Shown: one piece after another, positions 55,337 through 64,000 of the stretch | Layout of the letters: every line of letters begins with the position of its first letter | How positions within the stretch are numbered: the first letter of the stretch is position 1 | NCBI RefSeq assembly: GCF_018861905.1 | Contig: NZ_JAHLDU010000009.1 | Location: 1-64,000, forward strand | DNA from: Clostridium sp. DSM 17811 | GTDB lineage: Bacteria; Bacillota; Clostridia; Clostridiales; Clostridiaceae | Reading direction: 5' to 3' | DNA: 64,000 nt | Notes under the pieces: generated by a model | The model's database searches: none | Seen by the model: the letters and a program-made list of their open reading frames with translations, nothing else | Told to the model about the DNA's origin: nothing | Translations under genes and position numbers: made by a program

Positions 55337-56227
55337 TTATAGAAGCGTCATTCCTGTAGGCTCTGTGCCAATAGAAATGACTTTTTTATTTTCTGTTATT
55401 TTATCAATTCTAAAAAGCAAATTATTATAATTATCACCTACATACAAATATTTTTCATCCTCTATTATTCCTCTAGGCATCCCTCCAACTTCAATTCTTT
55501 TTATCTCTTTGTATTTATTTATGTCTAATATACTCACTGTGCCATCTCCAAAATTTGATACATAACAAAATTCCCCATTAAAGTACATGTCCACAGGTGA
55601 ATTCCCAACAGGTATTTTATTTAATACATTACAATTTTTTAATGAAATAATATTAATGCATCCTTTATTGTCCATACCTATATTACTCTCACAAACTAAA
55701 ATATAATTTCCATCTGGAGTAATTACCGCTTTAGTAGGATATGCTCCTACCCTAATTTCTTTAGTATTTCCATTCTGAGCACACTCTATTAATGTTATGC
55801 TGTCACTATTCATATTTGCTACTATAATAAGGTCCTTTTTTTTGCAAATATAAATACTATGGGGTGAATTACCACAAGGAATTGCCTCTACAATGTTTTT
55901 TTTCTCTAAATCAAAAACTATTATATCATCAGAGTCTCCACAGATAACATAAGCCTTATTATCATAAACGGATAAATCATTACAGTGCATTCCTATAAAA
56001 TAACTCTCTATTTCATAATTATAGGTATTAACAATAGAAATACTATTATCATAACTATTAGCTGTTAATATCTTATTTTTATAAACATATATACCATGAG
56101 GACCAATTCTTTTGAGATTTTGGTTATCCAAATATATTTTTTCTTCTTCTATAAACAAATCTAGGTTAACCTTTGATATGCAATCCGATGAAGTACTACA
56201 TACATACAAGTTTCTCAAATTCCTCAC
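55337..56227 (-). CDS. YncE/YVTN-type beta-propeller protein
   Basis: A 296-residue protein built of ~6-7 beta-propeller blades with YVTN-like repeats (NSPHSIYICKKKDLIIVANM, NSPVDMYFNGEFCYVSNFGD, AYPTKAVITPDGNYILVCES, GMPRGIIEDEKYLYVGDNYN). No signal peptide is evident, so it may be cytosolic or forespore located. Ligand and function are unknown; similar proteins scaffold protein contacts or carry surface domains. Confidence 0.75.
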   Translation of the reverse strand: MRNLRNLYVCSTSSDCISKVNLDLFIEEEKIYLDNQNLKRIGPHGIYVYKNKILTANSYDNSISIVNTYNYEIESYFIGMHCNDLSVYDNKAYVICGDSDDIIVFDLEKKNIVEAIPCGNSPHSIYICKKKDLIIVANMNSDSITLIECAQNGNTKEIRVGAYPTKAVITPDGNYILVCESNIGMDNKGCINIISLKNCNVLNKIPVGNSPVDMYFNGEFCYVSNFGDGTVSILDINKYKEIKRIEVGGMPRGIIEDEKYLYVGDNYNNLLFRIDKITENKKVISIGTEPTGMTLL

Positions 56228-56367
56228 CTCCTCATAACCATAATATGAAGATAGTTATAATATGCTAACAATGTTTTAATAAAAATTAATTTCTTGAAAA
56301 GAATACGCTTCATAGTATATAATAATTAGTATGATTAATAAATTCTCGAAAGATGGAGGCGTAATTT

Positions 56368-56616
56368 ATGTATAGTTATAAACCAAAAGGCGTTTGTTCA
56401 AGAAATATAGATTTTGAAATAGTTGATAATAAAATAACTGAAATTGGCTTTACAGGAGGATGTGCAGGTAATTTACTTGGAATTTCAACCCTAGTAAAGG
56501 GGATGGATGTTCAGGAAGCTATAAAAAAACTTAAAGGTATTAAATGTGGAGACAAAAGTACTTCATGTCCTGACCAATTAGCAATAGCGCTTGAAGAATT
56601 CGTTGCAAATGCTTAA
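56368..56616 (+). CDS. TSCPD-domain protein (TIGR03905 type)
   Basis: An 82-residue protein: YKPKGVCSRNIDFEIVDNKI, GCAGNLLGISTLVKGM and the eponymous STSCPDQLAIALEEF. The cysteines of C-S-R, GGCAG, and TSCPD could bind metal or a cofactor, as in the TSCPD domain of vitamin B12-dependent ribonucleotide reductase. Role unknown. A family-A palindrome begins ~20 bases after its stop. Confidence 0.88.
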   Translation: MYSYKPKGVCSRNIDFEIVDNKITEIGFTGGCAGNLLGISTLVKGMDVQEAIKKLKGIKCGDKSTSCPDQLAIALEEFVANA

Positions 56617-56636
56617 ACAAATAAAAAGATACAACC

Positions 56637-56919
56637 TATGAAGTTTCTCCTGTGTGACTCCACATAAGAGTTTGAAACATGAAATTTCATTAAGAAATTC
56701 TAATCTTTTGCAAATATACAATTCTCTATCCTCTTAATAGTTCTCTTGGGGGACATAACAATTATTAATTGTTATGCGCTCTCATTCGGCTTATGCCGGT
56801 TCGCTAGCCTTCCTTTCAGTCAGGCTCACGAGAATTTTATATTTTCAAAAGAAGAATTTTAAATGAAGTTTCAATGTTTCTGCACTTCTTATTTGGAGTC
56901 ACTTCCGGAGAAATCCATA
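56637..56919. repeat. Long imperfect palindrome, family A copy 2
   Basis: ~283 bases aligned to copy 1 (49812-50096) along the full length, with the central hairpin (ACATAACAATTATTAATTGTTATG) nearly unchanged. Arms have changed compensatorily: GAAATTTCATT/AATGAAGTTTC here against GAAAGTTGATT/AATCAACTTTC in copy 1. It lies between the convergent TSCPD and folC genes. Confidence 0.85.
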
Positions 56920-56960
56920 CTATTATTCATTTACACTACGAGATATAGCATATATTACTG

Positions 56961-58313
56961 TTAATGACCGTGGACATTTCGTATTATTTTCCTCATATCT
57001 CCCACCATGTATAGAGATCCTGACACTAATAGTAAATCATCATCCTCGCAGTAGCTCAATGCTTTTTTATAAGCCAACTCGTAGTCTTCAATTGACTCAC
57101 ATTTTGATGTATATTTTTCTACTTGAACTTTTAATTCTTCCGAAAGCTCTGCACGCTCGCTGTGAGGAGTAACAGTAATAACTCTGTATACCTTTGGAAC
57201 TATAGTTTCTATCATCTCTTCCACTTGTTTATCTGCAAGAATTCCTAGAATTAATATAATCTTATTGTAGTTAAAATACATGTCAATGCTTTCTGTAAGG
57301 TTTTTAATACCATCTATATTATGAGCGCCGTCTATAACAACTAAAGGCATTTTATTCATCACCTCAAGCCTCGCTGGCCACACAACGTTTATTAGCCCAG
57401 CTATTATGTTATCTTTACTAATAATGACGCCTTGGCCCACAAGAGCCTCTATAGCATGTACCGCTACAGAGCAGTTTAGTAATTGATGCTTACCTAAAAG
57501 TGCTAAATCAATAATATAATCATTATTTAAAGTTTTAATTTCTATTTTCTGAGTTATCGCATTATGTTTATAAGGCACTTGTCCTTCCATTAATGCACTA
57601 ACAACCTGCTTTAAATTCTCTTTCCCTAAATATACAGCTGAATCCCTAGTCACTTTTATTAATTGACATTCTTTTTCTCTACATGTTTTTTCTATTACAT
57701 CGTAACTTTGTTTTTTCTGTGGATACACAACTACAGGGATTCCCCTCTTTATGATGCCTGCCTTTTCATAAGTTATCTTTTCCAAAGTATCTCCGAGTAT
57801 TAAAGTATGATCAAGACTTATGGATGTTATAATGCTTAAAATAGGTGTAATTACATTTGTTGAATCAAGCCTTCCTCCAAGCCCTACTTCTATAACCGCA
57901 AAATCTATATTATTTTTATAAAAATATAAAAATCCAGCACAAGTTATAATTTCAAATTCTGTTGGATTAATGTATCCAAGTTCCACTACCTTTTCTACGG
58001 CTTTAGAAACTTCTGTTATAATATCGCTTAAATCATCTTTAGAAATGTTTTTATTGTTTATTTGTATCCGTTCTTCAAACTCCTCAATAAATGGTGAAAT
58101 ATATGAACCTACCTTATATCCAGCTTCCACAAGAATACTACTCACCATCGCCGAAGTAGAACCTTTCCCATTAGTCCCTGCAATATGTATACATTTTAAT
58201 TTTTTATGTGGATTTCCTAAAAGTTCTAATAATTTTTCAGTTCTATCAAGCCCAAGTTTGCTACCAAACTTAGCTGTATTTGTTATATAAGATCTAGCCT
58301 CATCATAGTTCAT
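56961..58313 (-). CDS. folC: Bifunctional folylpolyglutamate/dihydrofolate synthase
   Basis: A 450-residue Mur-ligase family enzyme adding glutamate to folates. P-loop HIAGTNGKGSTSAMV (~45-59), Mg-binding EVGLGGRLDSTN (~146) and C-terminal domain with VVIDGAHNIDGI (~320). ATG 58313 is chosen, with AAAGGA upstream; the frame extends to a TTG at 58331. Confidence 0.94.
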   Translation of the reverse strand: MNYDEARSYITNTAKFGSKLGLDRTEKLLELLGNPHKKLKCIHIAGTNGKGSTSAMVSSILVEAGYKVGSYISPFIEEFEERIQINNKNISKDDLSDIITEVSKAVEKVVELGYINPTEFEIITCAGFLYFYKNNIDFAVIEVGLGGRLDSTNVITPILSIITSISLDHTLILGDTLEKITYEKAGIIKRGIPVVVYPQKKQSYDVIEKTCREKECQLIKVTRDSAVYLGKENLKQVVSALMEGQVPYKHNAITQKIEIKTLNNDYIIDLALLGKHQLLNCSVAVHAIEALVGQGVIISKDNIIAGLINVVWPARLEVMNKMPLVVIDGAHNIDGIKNLTESIDMYFNYNKIILILGILADKQVEEMIETIVPKVYRVITVTPHSERAELSEELKVQVEKYTSKCESIEDYELAYKKALSYCEDDDLLLVSGSLYMVGDMRKIIRNVHGH

Positions 58314-58445
58314 GCTTATCATTCCTTTCAAAACTAAATAACTACTTTCTTTTAAATTCTATACCAACTTAGAAACAGTTACCAACCTTTTGTTATAAAT
58401 AGATATAATATTTATTTCTATTGTATCAAATACTAATGTAAATTA

Positions 58446-58494
58446 AATAAAAAAAGAGAAAGAGCGATAAATAATGTTATCACTCTTCCAATTA
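58446..58494 (-). terminator. Terminator of the opp operon
   Basis: AAGAGTGATAA, loop, TTATCGCTCTTTCTCTTTTTTT on the minus strand, about 25 bases beyond oppF. Confidence 0.8.
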
Positions 58495-58519
58495 CACTTT
58501 TTCATTATATGTTAAAAAA

Positions 58520-59488
58520 TTATTTAAATAAATGACAAGCTACAGAATGTCCTGGTTTTATTTCTTTTAGCTCTGGTGTTTCACTTTTACAACAATCCAT
58601 AACGTATTTGCATCTTTGACTGAATCCACACCCAGGTTTAGTGTTTATTGGACTTGGTACTTCTCCCTCTAGCATTATCCTATTTTTATTTTTAGATTCA
58701 ATAGGATCAGCAACAGGAATAGCTGATAATAACGCCTTAGTATATGGATGTAATGGATCTTCATATAGAATTCCACTCGGTGCAAGTTCCACAAGCTTTC
58801 CTAAATACATTACACCTACCCTATCAGATATATGTTTAACCATAGATAAGTCATGTGCTATAAATAAATAAGTTAAACCAAGTTCCTTTTGAAGCTTAAT
58901 TAATAGATTAACTACTTGAGCTTGAATGGAAACATCTAAAGCAGAAATAGGTTCATCACATACAATAAATTTAGGTTCTATGGCAAGTGCTCTAGCTATG
59001 CCTATTCTTTGCCTCTGACCACCAGAAAATTCATGTGGGAATCTAGATGCATGCTCTTTATTTAACCCAACCAGTTGAAGTACTTCCTGAATTTTTTCTG
59101 CTTTCTTTTTTCCTGTATAGAGTTTATGTATATCTATACCTTCGCCTACAATATCTCCAACAGTCATTCTAGGATTTAATGATGCATAAGGATCTTGAAA
59201 TATTATTTGTGCGTGCCTACAAAAGTCCCTTTTAGCTTTACCCTTAAGTCCATGGATATTTACGCCTTCAAAAATTACTTCTCCAGCTGTTGCTGGATAC
59301 AGTCCCATTACAGTTCTTCCACATGTGGTCTTACCGCAACCTGACTCACCAACTAGCCCTAATGTTTCCCCTTTTTTAATTGTAAAGGAAACATCATCAA
59401 CAGCTTTAAGTGTTTCGTTTTTTCCAACTTCGAAATATTTTTTTAAATTTTTAACTATAATTAAATCTTCGCTTTTATTTTCAGCCAT
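58520..59488 (-). CDS. oppF: Oligopeptide ABC transporter ATPase OppF
   Basis: A 322-residue ABC ATPase: Walker A GESGCGKTTCGR (~46), signature FSGGQRQRIGIA, Walker B FIVCDEPISALD, and C-terminal oligopeptide/dipeptide domain with Cys residues (GCGFSQRCKYVMDCC), which in relatives can bind an Fe-S cluster. Works with OppD to power peptide import. The ATG overlaps oppD's stop by one base (TAATG). Confidence 0.93.
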   Translation of the reverse strand: MAENKSEDLIIVKNLKKYFEVGKNETLKAVDDVSFTIKKGETLGLVGESGCGKTTCGRTVMGLYPATAGEVIFEGVNIHGLKGKAKRDFCRHAQIIFQDPYASLNPRMTVGDIVGEGIDIHKLYTGKKKAEKIQEVLQLVGLNKEHASRFPHEFSGGQRQRIGIARALAIEPKFIVCDEPISALDVSIQAQVVNLLIKLQKELGLTYLFIAHDLSMVKHISDRVGVMYLGKLVELAPSGILYEDPLHPYTKALLSAIPVADPIESKNKNRIMLEGEVPSPINTKPGCGFSQRCKYVMDCCKSETPELKEIKPGHSVACHLFK

Positions 59489-60507
59489 TATTTTGCACCC
59501 CCAATTTCAAATGGCACTTCTACTTTAGGTGCATTCGGATGTTGTAACCAACATAAAGCTTCATGAGTATCAGTGATTATAGTAGCTTCTGGCATTTCTT
59601 GTTTACATATTTCCATAGCATATTCGCACCTTGGAGCAAATGGACAACCAACTGGAGGTTTTACCAAATCAGGTGGCGTTCCCTTAATAGAATACAAACT
59701 ATCTTTATGACCAGTTTCTAATCTAGGAACTGATTGAAGAAGTGCCCATGTATATGGATGTTTCGGATTATAGAATATTTCATCCGTATTTCCTCTCTCT
59801 ATTATCTTACCTGCATACATAACTTGGATTCTATCTGCAACATCTGCAACTACGCCTAGATCATGTGTAATTAAGACAACAGCTGTACCTAGTTTATTCT
59901 GAAGTTCTTTTATAAGATCCATTATTTGAGCTTGAATTGTAACATCTAGTGCTGTTGTAGGCTCATCTGCTACAAGAATTTTAGGAGAACATGCAAGTGC
60001 AATGGCAATCATTGCACGCTGCCTCATTCCGCCAGAAAATTCATGTGGATATTGTTTAACCCTTCTCTCTGCATTTGGAATGTTAACAAGCTTCAACATT
60101 TTTATAGCCTCATCCATAGCCTCATGTTTTTTCATATTTCTATGGATAATTAAACTTTCTGCTATCTGCTTTCCAATAGTCATGGTAGGATTCAAAGAAG
60201 TCATAGGATCTTGGAAAATCATACTAATTTCAGCACCTCTAAAATGCCTCAATGCTTCCTCATTCATTTTTAAAATATCATTACCTTTATATAATATTTC
60301 AGAACCATCTTTAATCTCACCTGGTGGAGTTTGTATTAATCTCATAAGAGACTTAGCTGTTACTGTTTTTCCACAACCAGATTCTCCTACAACTGCAAGA
60401 GTTTCACCCTCATTTACCTCAAAACTTATGCCTCTTACAGATTGAACTTCTCCAGCATATGTATGATACGAAACTCGTAAATTTTTAACTTCAAGTAACT
60501 TTGACAT
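59488..60507 (-). CDS. oppD: Oligopeptide ABC transporter ATPase OppD
   Basis: A 339-residue ABC ATPase: Walker A GESGCGKTVTAK, signature FSGGMRQRAMIA, Walker B LVADEPTTALDVT, and C-terminal Cys-rich oligopeptide domain (GCPFAPRCEYAMEIC). The start at 60507 has GGAGGG eight bases upstream; the frame continues to 60549 without a site. It overlaps nothing but adjoins oppC. Confidence 0.93.
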   Translation of the reverse strand: MSKLLEVKNLRVSYHTYAGEVQSVRGISFEVNEGETLAVVGESGCGKTVTAKSLMRLIQTPPGEIKDGSEILYKGNDILKMNEEALRHFRGAEISMIFQDPMTSLNPTMTIGKQIAESLIIHRNMKKHEAMDEAIKMLKLVNIPNAERRVKQYPHEFSGGMRQRAMIAIALACSPKILVADEPTTALDVTIQAQIMDLIKELQNKLGTAVVLITHDLGVVADVADRIQVMYAGKIIERGNTDEIFYNPKHPYTWALLQSVPRLETGHKDSLYSIKGTPPDLVKPPVGCPFAPRCEYAMEICKQEMPEATIITDTHEALCWLQHPNAPKVEVPFEIGGAK

Positions 60508-60520
60508 ACGTTCGCCCTCC

Positions 60521-61438
60521 TTACTGTCTAAGTTTTGGATCAAGAGCATCTCTTAAACCATCACCAAGTAAATTAAATGCTAACATAGTTACACTTATTG
60601 CTATTGCTGGGAATATAAATTCATGAGGATGAAACATCATCTGACTTTGACCAGCAAAAATTAATGCTCCCCAACTAGTTTTCGGTGATTGAATACCAAG
60701 GCCAAGAAAGCTTAAAAATGCCTCATCAAAAATAAAAGCAGGTATATCCATAGACATATAAACAAGTATAATTCCAATTGTATTAGGAATTAAATGTTTC
60801 GCAATAATTCTAGTCGGACTGGCACCTAGTGCTTTAGCAGCTAAAACATACTCTGATTCTTTAAGTTGCATAACCTGTCCTCTAATTAAACGAGCAATTC
60901 CTGTCCATCCAGTAATGCAAAGTGCAATAATTATTGTTCCTTCTCCTGCTGGCAATACTAATAACAACAAAATAACAACAATAAGATATGGTACACTTAC
61001 AATTATTTCAACTATTCTCATAAGTATTGTATCAACTATGCCACCAAAATATCCACATATACCACCGTACACACATCCAACAAAAAGTTCAATCAAAGTA
61101 CCAATAAACCCAATCCTTAATGATACTCTCGCACCCATCCATAACCTTGCAAACATATCTCTTCCTAAATTGTCAGTTCCAAACCAATGTTTTGCCATTG
61201 GACTTTTATCTAAAATGTCATAATTTTGAGTTTGATAATTTACTGATGAAATCATTGGTCCAATGATGGACATTATTATAACTATTATCAAAACCACCAT
61301 AGAAAGCATAGCAACTTTATTTTTCTTAAGTCTTCTCCATGCATCTTGCCAATAACTTACATTAGGCCTTACCATAACATCTAAATCTTTCTTCGAATAC
61401 CCTATAATTTTAAATAAATCTTTGCTATATTTTTTCAT
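60521..61438 (-). CDS. oppC: Oligopeptide ABC transporter permease OppC
   Basis: A 305-residue permease with an N-terminal cytosolic extension, first TM (~44-66, VAMLSMVVLIIVIIMSIIG) and four to five more. The EAA loop AAKALGASPTRIIAKHLIPN (~200) contacts the ATPases. Pairs with OppB. Confidence 0.93.
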   Translation of the reverse strand: MKKYSKDLFKIIGYSKKDLDVMVRPNVSYWQDAWRRLKKNKVAMLSMVVLIIVIIMSIIGPMISSVNYQTQNYDILDKSPMAKHWFGTDNLGRDMFARLWMGARVSLRIGFIGTLIELFVGCVYGGICGYFGGIVDTILMRIVEIIVSVPYLIVVILLLLVLPAGEGTIIIALCITGWTGIARLIRGQVMQLKESEYVLAAKALGASPTRIIAKHLIPNTIGIILVYMSMDIPAFIFDEAFLSFLGLGIQSPKTSWGALIFAGQSQMMFHPHEFIFPAIAISVTMLAFNLLGDGLRDALDPKLRQ

Positions 61439-61449
61439 GCCTTCTCTCC

Positions 61450-62400
61450 TTACCCTTTCCTTTGAGTTAATTTAATTCTAGGATCAACTAAAACGTAAAC
61501 TATATCTACAATAAGTAAAGAAACAATGTACAAGAAAGCAAAAAACACAGTTAATGACATAACTACAGTATAATCTCTATTAGAAATTGCAGAAACTAAT
61601 TCTCTACCGAGCCCTGGCACACTGAATATGCTCTCTACAACTAATGAACCAGTGATTACATATGCTATTCTAGGTCCTATCATTGTAACTACTGGTAATA
61701 TGGCATTTCTTATAATATGTTTCCATACTAAAGATACCTTACCAACTCCTTTTGACTTTGCAGTCAAAACATAGTCTTGATTAATTACTTCAAGCACTGA
61801 AGTCCTCATAAACCTTGCATTTGATGCAAGTCCAGCCATAGCAAGTGCAATGGAAGGTAATAATGAGTATCTATATATATTGAATAAGCTGCTATCAGAC
61901 CATCCCGCTATTTTCAAACCAAATTTTGCTCCAAGGCCATATTGTAGAATAATTGCTAAAACAAAACCCGGAACGCAAACTCCAATAAGAGCAATGAAAA
62001 TTACGGTATAATCTACCCATGTATTTCTCTTAAACGCCGCAATAATTCCTAAAAATATTCCAAAAACAAGTCCTATTCCTACTGCTTGAAGAGCTAATCT
62101 TAATGACACTGGAAATTCTTTTGAAATAATATCATTAACCTTCTGACCTGGATAATGTATTGACATTCCTAAGTCCCCGTGTACTAAATTCTTAATATAT
62201 GTACCATATCTTACATACTCTGGTTGATCTAGTTGATATTTTTTCATAATTTGCTCATATACTGTTTTATCAAGAACCTTACCTGCTGAAGCGGATATTG
62301 GGTCTCCTGGTATAGCATTTATAAGGACAAATGTAATAGTCGCAACAACCCAAAGTGTAATGATCATATAGCCAATCCTCTTTATTATATATTTAGCCAT
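61450..62400 (-). CDS. oppB: Oligopeptide ABC transporter permease OppB
   Basis: A 316-residue permease, six TM segments, typical start AKYIIKRIGYMIITLWVVAT and INAIPGDP motif (~27-35), EAA loop TAKSKGVGKVSLVWKHIIRN (~210). Forms the channel with OppC. Confidence 0.94.
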   Translation of the reverse strand: MAKYIIKRIGYMIITLWVVATITFVLINAIPGDPISASAGKVLDKTVYEQIMKKYQLDQPEYVRYGTYIKNLVHGDLGMSIHYPGQKVNDIISKEFPVSLRLALQAVGIGLVFGIFLGIIAAFKRNTWVDYTVIFIALIGVCVPGFVLAIILQYGLGAKFGLKIAGWSDSSLFNIYRYSLLPSIALAMAGLASNARFMRTSVLEVINQDYVLTAKSKGVGKVSLVWKHIIRNAILPVVTMIGPRIAYVITGSLVVESIFSVPGLGRELVSAISNRDYTVVMSLTVFFAFLYIVSLLIVDIVYVLVDPRIKLTQRKG

Positions 62401-62432
62401 ACAAATTCTTTCCTCCTATCATAAAATTACTG

Positions 62433-62466
62433 CAACAAAGCCAAATCGGCTCTGTTGCAGTGTTTA
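62433..62466 (-). terminator. Intergenic hairpin between oppA and oppB
   Basis: ACTGCAACAAAGCC, loop AAATC, GGCTCTGTTGCAGT: a 14-base stem with one mismatch and no T-run. It may partly terminate or protect the oppA mRNA so that binding protein is made in excess. Confidence 0.6.
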
Positions 62467-62481
62467 ATTAAAATCTAATTA

Positions 62482-64000
62482 CTATTTACCTGAAATATAT
62501 GCAGTTTTAAGATCAAACCAAGCACCAAATAATGGTACATATGTTCCCTTTAAATAATTCTGAGTAAATGAATTAGTTGCTTTGTAATAATATGGAGAAA
62601 CTCCAGCATCTTTAGCTACAAGAATCTCTTCTGCTTCTTTAAATATAGCTAATCTCTTAGTAGTATCTAATTCCGTTTTTCCTTTTGCAATCAAAGCATC
62701 ATATGCTGGATTGTTGTATTTACCATTATTATTACCATTAGTAGATGTAAACACATTAAAGAAAGAAATAACATCATTATAATCAGCACCCCAACCACCA
62801 GCACAAATATCGAATTGACCTTTTGTTCTAGCCGCAAAATATGAAGGGGAATCTACTGAATAAGTAATTGAAACATTTATTCCAAGATTTTTTTTGTATT
62901 GATTTTGAATAAACTGAGCTTGAGCTGTTGAAAGTGAAGTTGCTTTTGGCATTAATAATTTTAAAGTGATTTTTGATGGATCTGAACTTAAGCCTGCTTC
63001 TTTTAAACCCGCAGCTAAAAGTTTTTTTGGATCATCTTTAACAGTTTTTAATGGTTCTGGTACTACTGTTCTATATTCATCTTTTCCAAGCATTATCTTT
63101 GTAGGGATTAAACCTTCAGCAACATAATGTTGTTTAAATACTGTAGTTATTTGAACTTGTCTGTCATAAGCGAGTGATAAAGCTTTTCTTACACTAGCAT
63201 TTGATAATGCTTTAGTCTTATTATTAAAAATATAGTAATATACTGATGGATCATAACCCTTGAAGTATGAAATCTCACCTGCTGTTGCTTTCTTTTGTAA
63301 TGCAGCAGTGTAATCAGTATCTCCTTTAATCATATCAAGTTCTCCAGCATCAAACATTTTATTGTAAGTAGCTGGCTCATCAATTATCTGAGCGTTAACA
63401 GTTGTTAATTTAACGTTTGCTGCATCCCAATATTTATCGTTCTTTGTGTATACAACTTTAGCACTTTTTACATGGTCTGATACTACGAATGGTCCATTAT
63501 AAACCATGCCCTTGAAATCTTGACCATATTGATCTCCTAATTTTTTCACTATATCTTCTCTTTGTGGAACTAGACCTTTAAAGTTTAATGTACTTTCAAA
63601 ATAAGCACTTGGTGCATTAAGTGTAACCTGGAATGTATTATCATCAATTGCTTTAACTCCTAAATCGCTTGGTTTAGCTACTCCTGTATCAGTTGCACCC
63701 TTAACTCCCATTTCATTTAGCATTCCAAGATAATCTTGGCTTACTTTTGGATTAGCGAGTCTTTGCCATCCGTATACATAATCTTGAGCTCTAATTGCCT
63801 TTCCATCAGACCACTTACTAGCTCTTATATGAAAAGTGTAAACTTTATGGTCAGCACTAACTGTCATCTTATCAGCACCTGCAAGGATACTTATAGTTTT
63901 ACCATCCTTAGATACTTCCCTCATTAGTCCTTCATCAACATTTGTAAGTGTAGTAAATGATTCATGATCACTAACTACTGAAGGATCAAGTGATGTGTAA
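62482..64000 (-). CDS. oppA: Oligopeptide-binding protein OppA, N-terminus beyond right edge
   Basis: The frame is open from the TAA at 62482 to the right edge (506 codons visible). Family 5 extracellular solute-binding features: YTSLDPSVVSDHESFTTLTN at the beginning, DHKVYTFHIRASKWSDGKAI then RAQDYVYGWQRL, and the C-terminal GGWGADYNDVISFF region. The signal peptide and lipobox lie outside the window. It captures peptides for OppBCDF. An internal ATG at 63924 is not the start, because conserved family sequence continues upstream of it. Confidence 0.93.
   Translation of the reverse strand, partial: YTSLDPSVVSDHESFTTLTNVDEGLMREVSKDGKTISILAGADKMTVSADHKVYTFHIRASKWSDGKAIRAQDYVYGWQRLANPKVSQDYLGMLNEMGVKGATDTGVAKPSDLGVKAIDDNTFQVTLNAPSAYFESTLNFKGLVPQREDIVKKLGDQYGQDFKGMVYNGPFVVSDHVKSAKVVYTKNDKYWDAANVKLTTVNAQIIDEPATYNKMFDAGELDMIKGDTDYTAALQKKATAGEISYFKGYDPSVYYYIFNNKTKALSNASVRKALSLAYDRQVQITTVFKQHYVAEGLIPTKIMLGKDEYRTVVPEPLKTVKDDPKKLLAAGLKEAGLSSDPSKITLKLLMPKATSLSTAQAQFIQNQYKKNLGINVSITYSVDSPSYFAARTKGQFDICAGGWGADYNDVISFFNVFTSTNGNNNGKYNNPAYDALIAKGKTELDTTKRLAIFKEAEEILVAKDAGVSPYYYKATNSFTQNYLKGTYVPLFGAWFDLKTAYISGK

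Noticed and set aside
62482-63924. oppA starting at the internal ATG 63924
   Set aside because: The frame continues to the right edge with conserved solute-binding protein sequence (TSLDPS...), so the true start is outside the window.

Overview
The window is AT-rich and comes from a spore-forming low-G+C Firmicute, most likely a Clostridium sensu stricto. The evidence is an alpha/beta-type SASP, YtxC- and PdaB-like sporulation proteins, an AbrB-type regulator with Spo0A-box-like sequences, a pheST T-box, an L20 leader before infC, and clostridial families such as DUF4364, DUF6465 and TIGR03905. I cannot assign a species. Most genes lie on the minus strand. Both ends cut a gene: an effector-like protein at the left and oppA at the right.

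Region by region. 1-10.3 kb is a type VII secretion (T7SSb) locus transcribed leftward: FHA/DUF6382 membrane protein, PP2C phosphatase, ParA/MinD-like ATPase, YukD/EsaB ubiquitin-like protein, EssC (tandem N-terminal FHA-like domains plus three FtsK-type ATPase modules), a WXG100 protein with an NPF-rich tail, a small coiled-coil protein and a large effector-like protein running off the edge. No EsaA, EssA or canonical EssB is visible, and no kinase is present to pair with the phosphatase and FHA domain. 10.7-13.7 kb holds an intact histidine kinase and a receiver protein embedded in wreckage of a kdp potassium-transport locus (a kdpC remnant with a 1-bp frameshift and a collapsed kdpD remnant). 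14-25 kb has a HAD phosphatase, endonuclease IV, an M24 peptidase, an ABC-F protein, a DEAD-box helicase, RecQ and a soluble two-component group. 25-33 kb has YajQ, AbrB, a candidate orphan RNA with Spo0A-like boxes, an XPD-type helicase fused to a Cas4/RecB-like nuclease domain, a second ABC-F protein and ZapA. 33-41 kb carries T-box-pheS-pheT, an rRNA methyltransferase, KtrAB and L20 leader-infC-rpmI-rplT. 41-48 kb has ytxC, signal peptidase I, a sigma/short anti-sigma-like pair, five tRNAs, hslO, a methyltransferase and a SASP. 48-52 kb holds acetyl-pathway lysine/DAP genes (dapA-dapB, a patA-like aminotransferase, dapH). 53-58 kb has a tandem-OB SSB-like protein, a PdaB-like deacetylase, DUF4364, a beta-propeller, a TSCPD protein and folC. 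58.5-64 kb is oppA-B-C-D-F.

Beyond genes, the most striking structure is a set of long imperfect palindromes of about 190-290 bp in two families. They sit 5-30 bp after the stop codons of plus-strand genes in four convergent intergenic gaps (after DUF6873, dapB, dapH and the TSCPD gene). The two family-A copies differ by compensatory base changes in their arms, which argues that the folded form is, or was, selected. One gap adds a tandem array of degenerate units.

Functionally, the decayed kdp locus and the intact KtrAB operon suggest that potassium uptake now relies on Ktr, while the former kdp-linked kinase and receiver survived. The T7SS locus looks like a variant controlled by protein phosphorylation.
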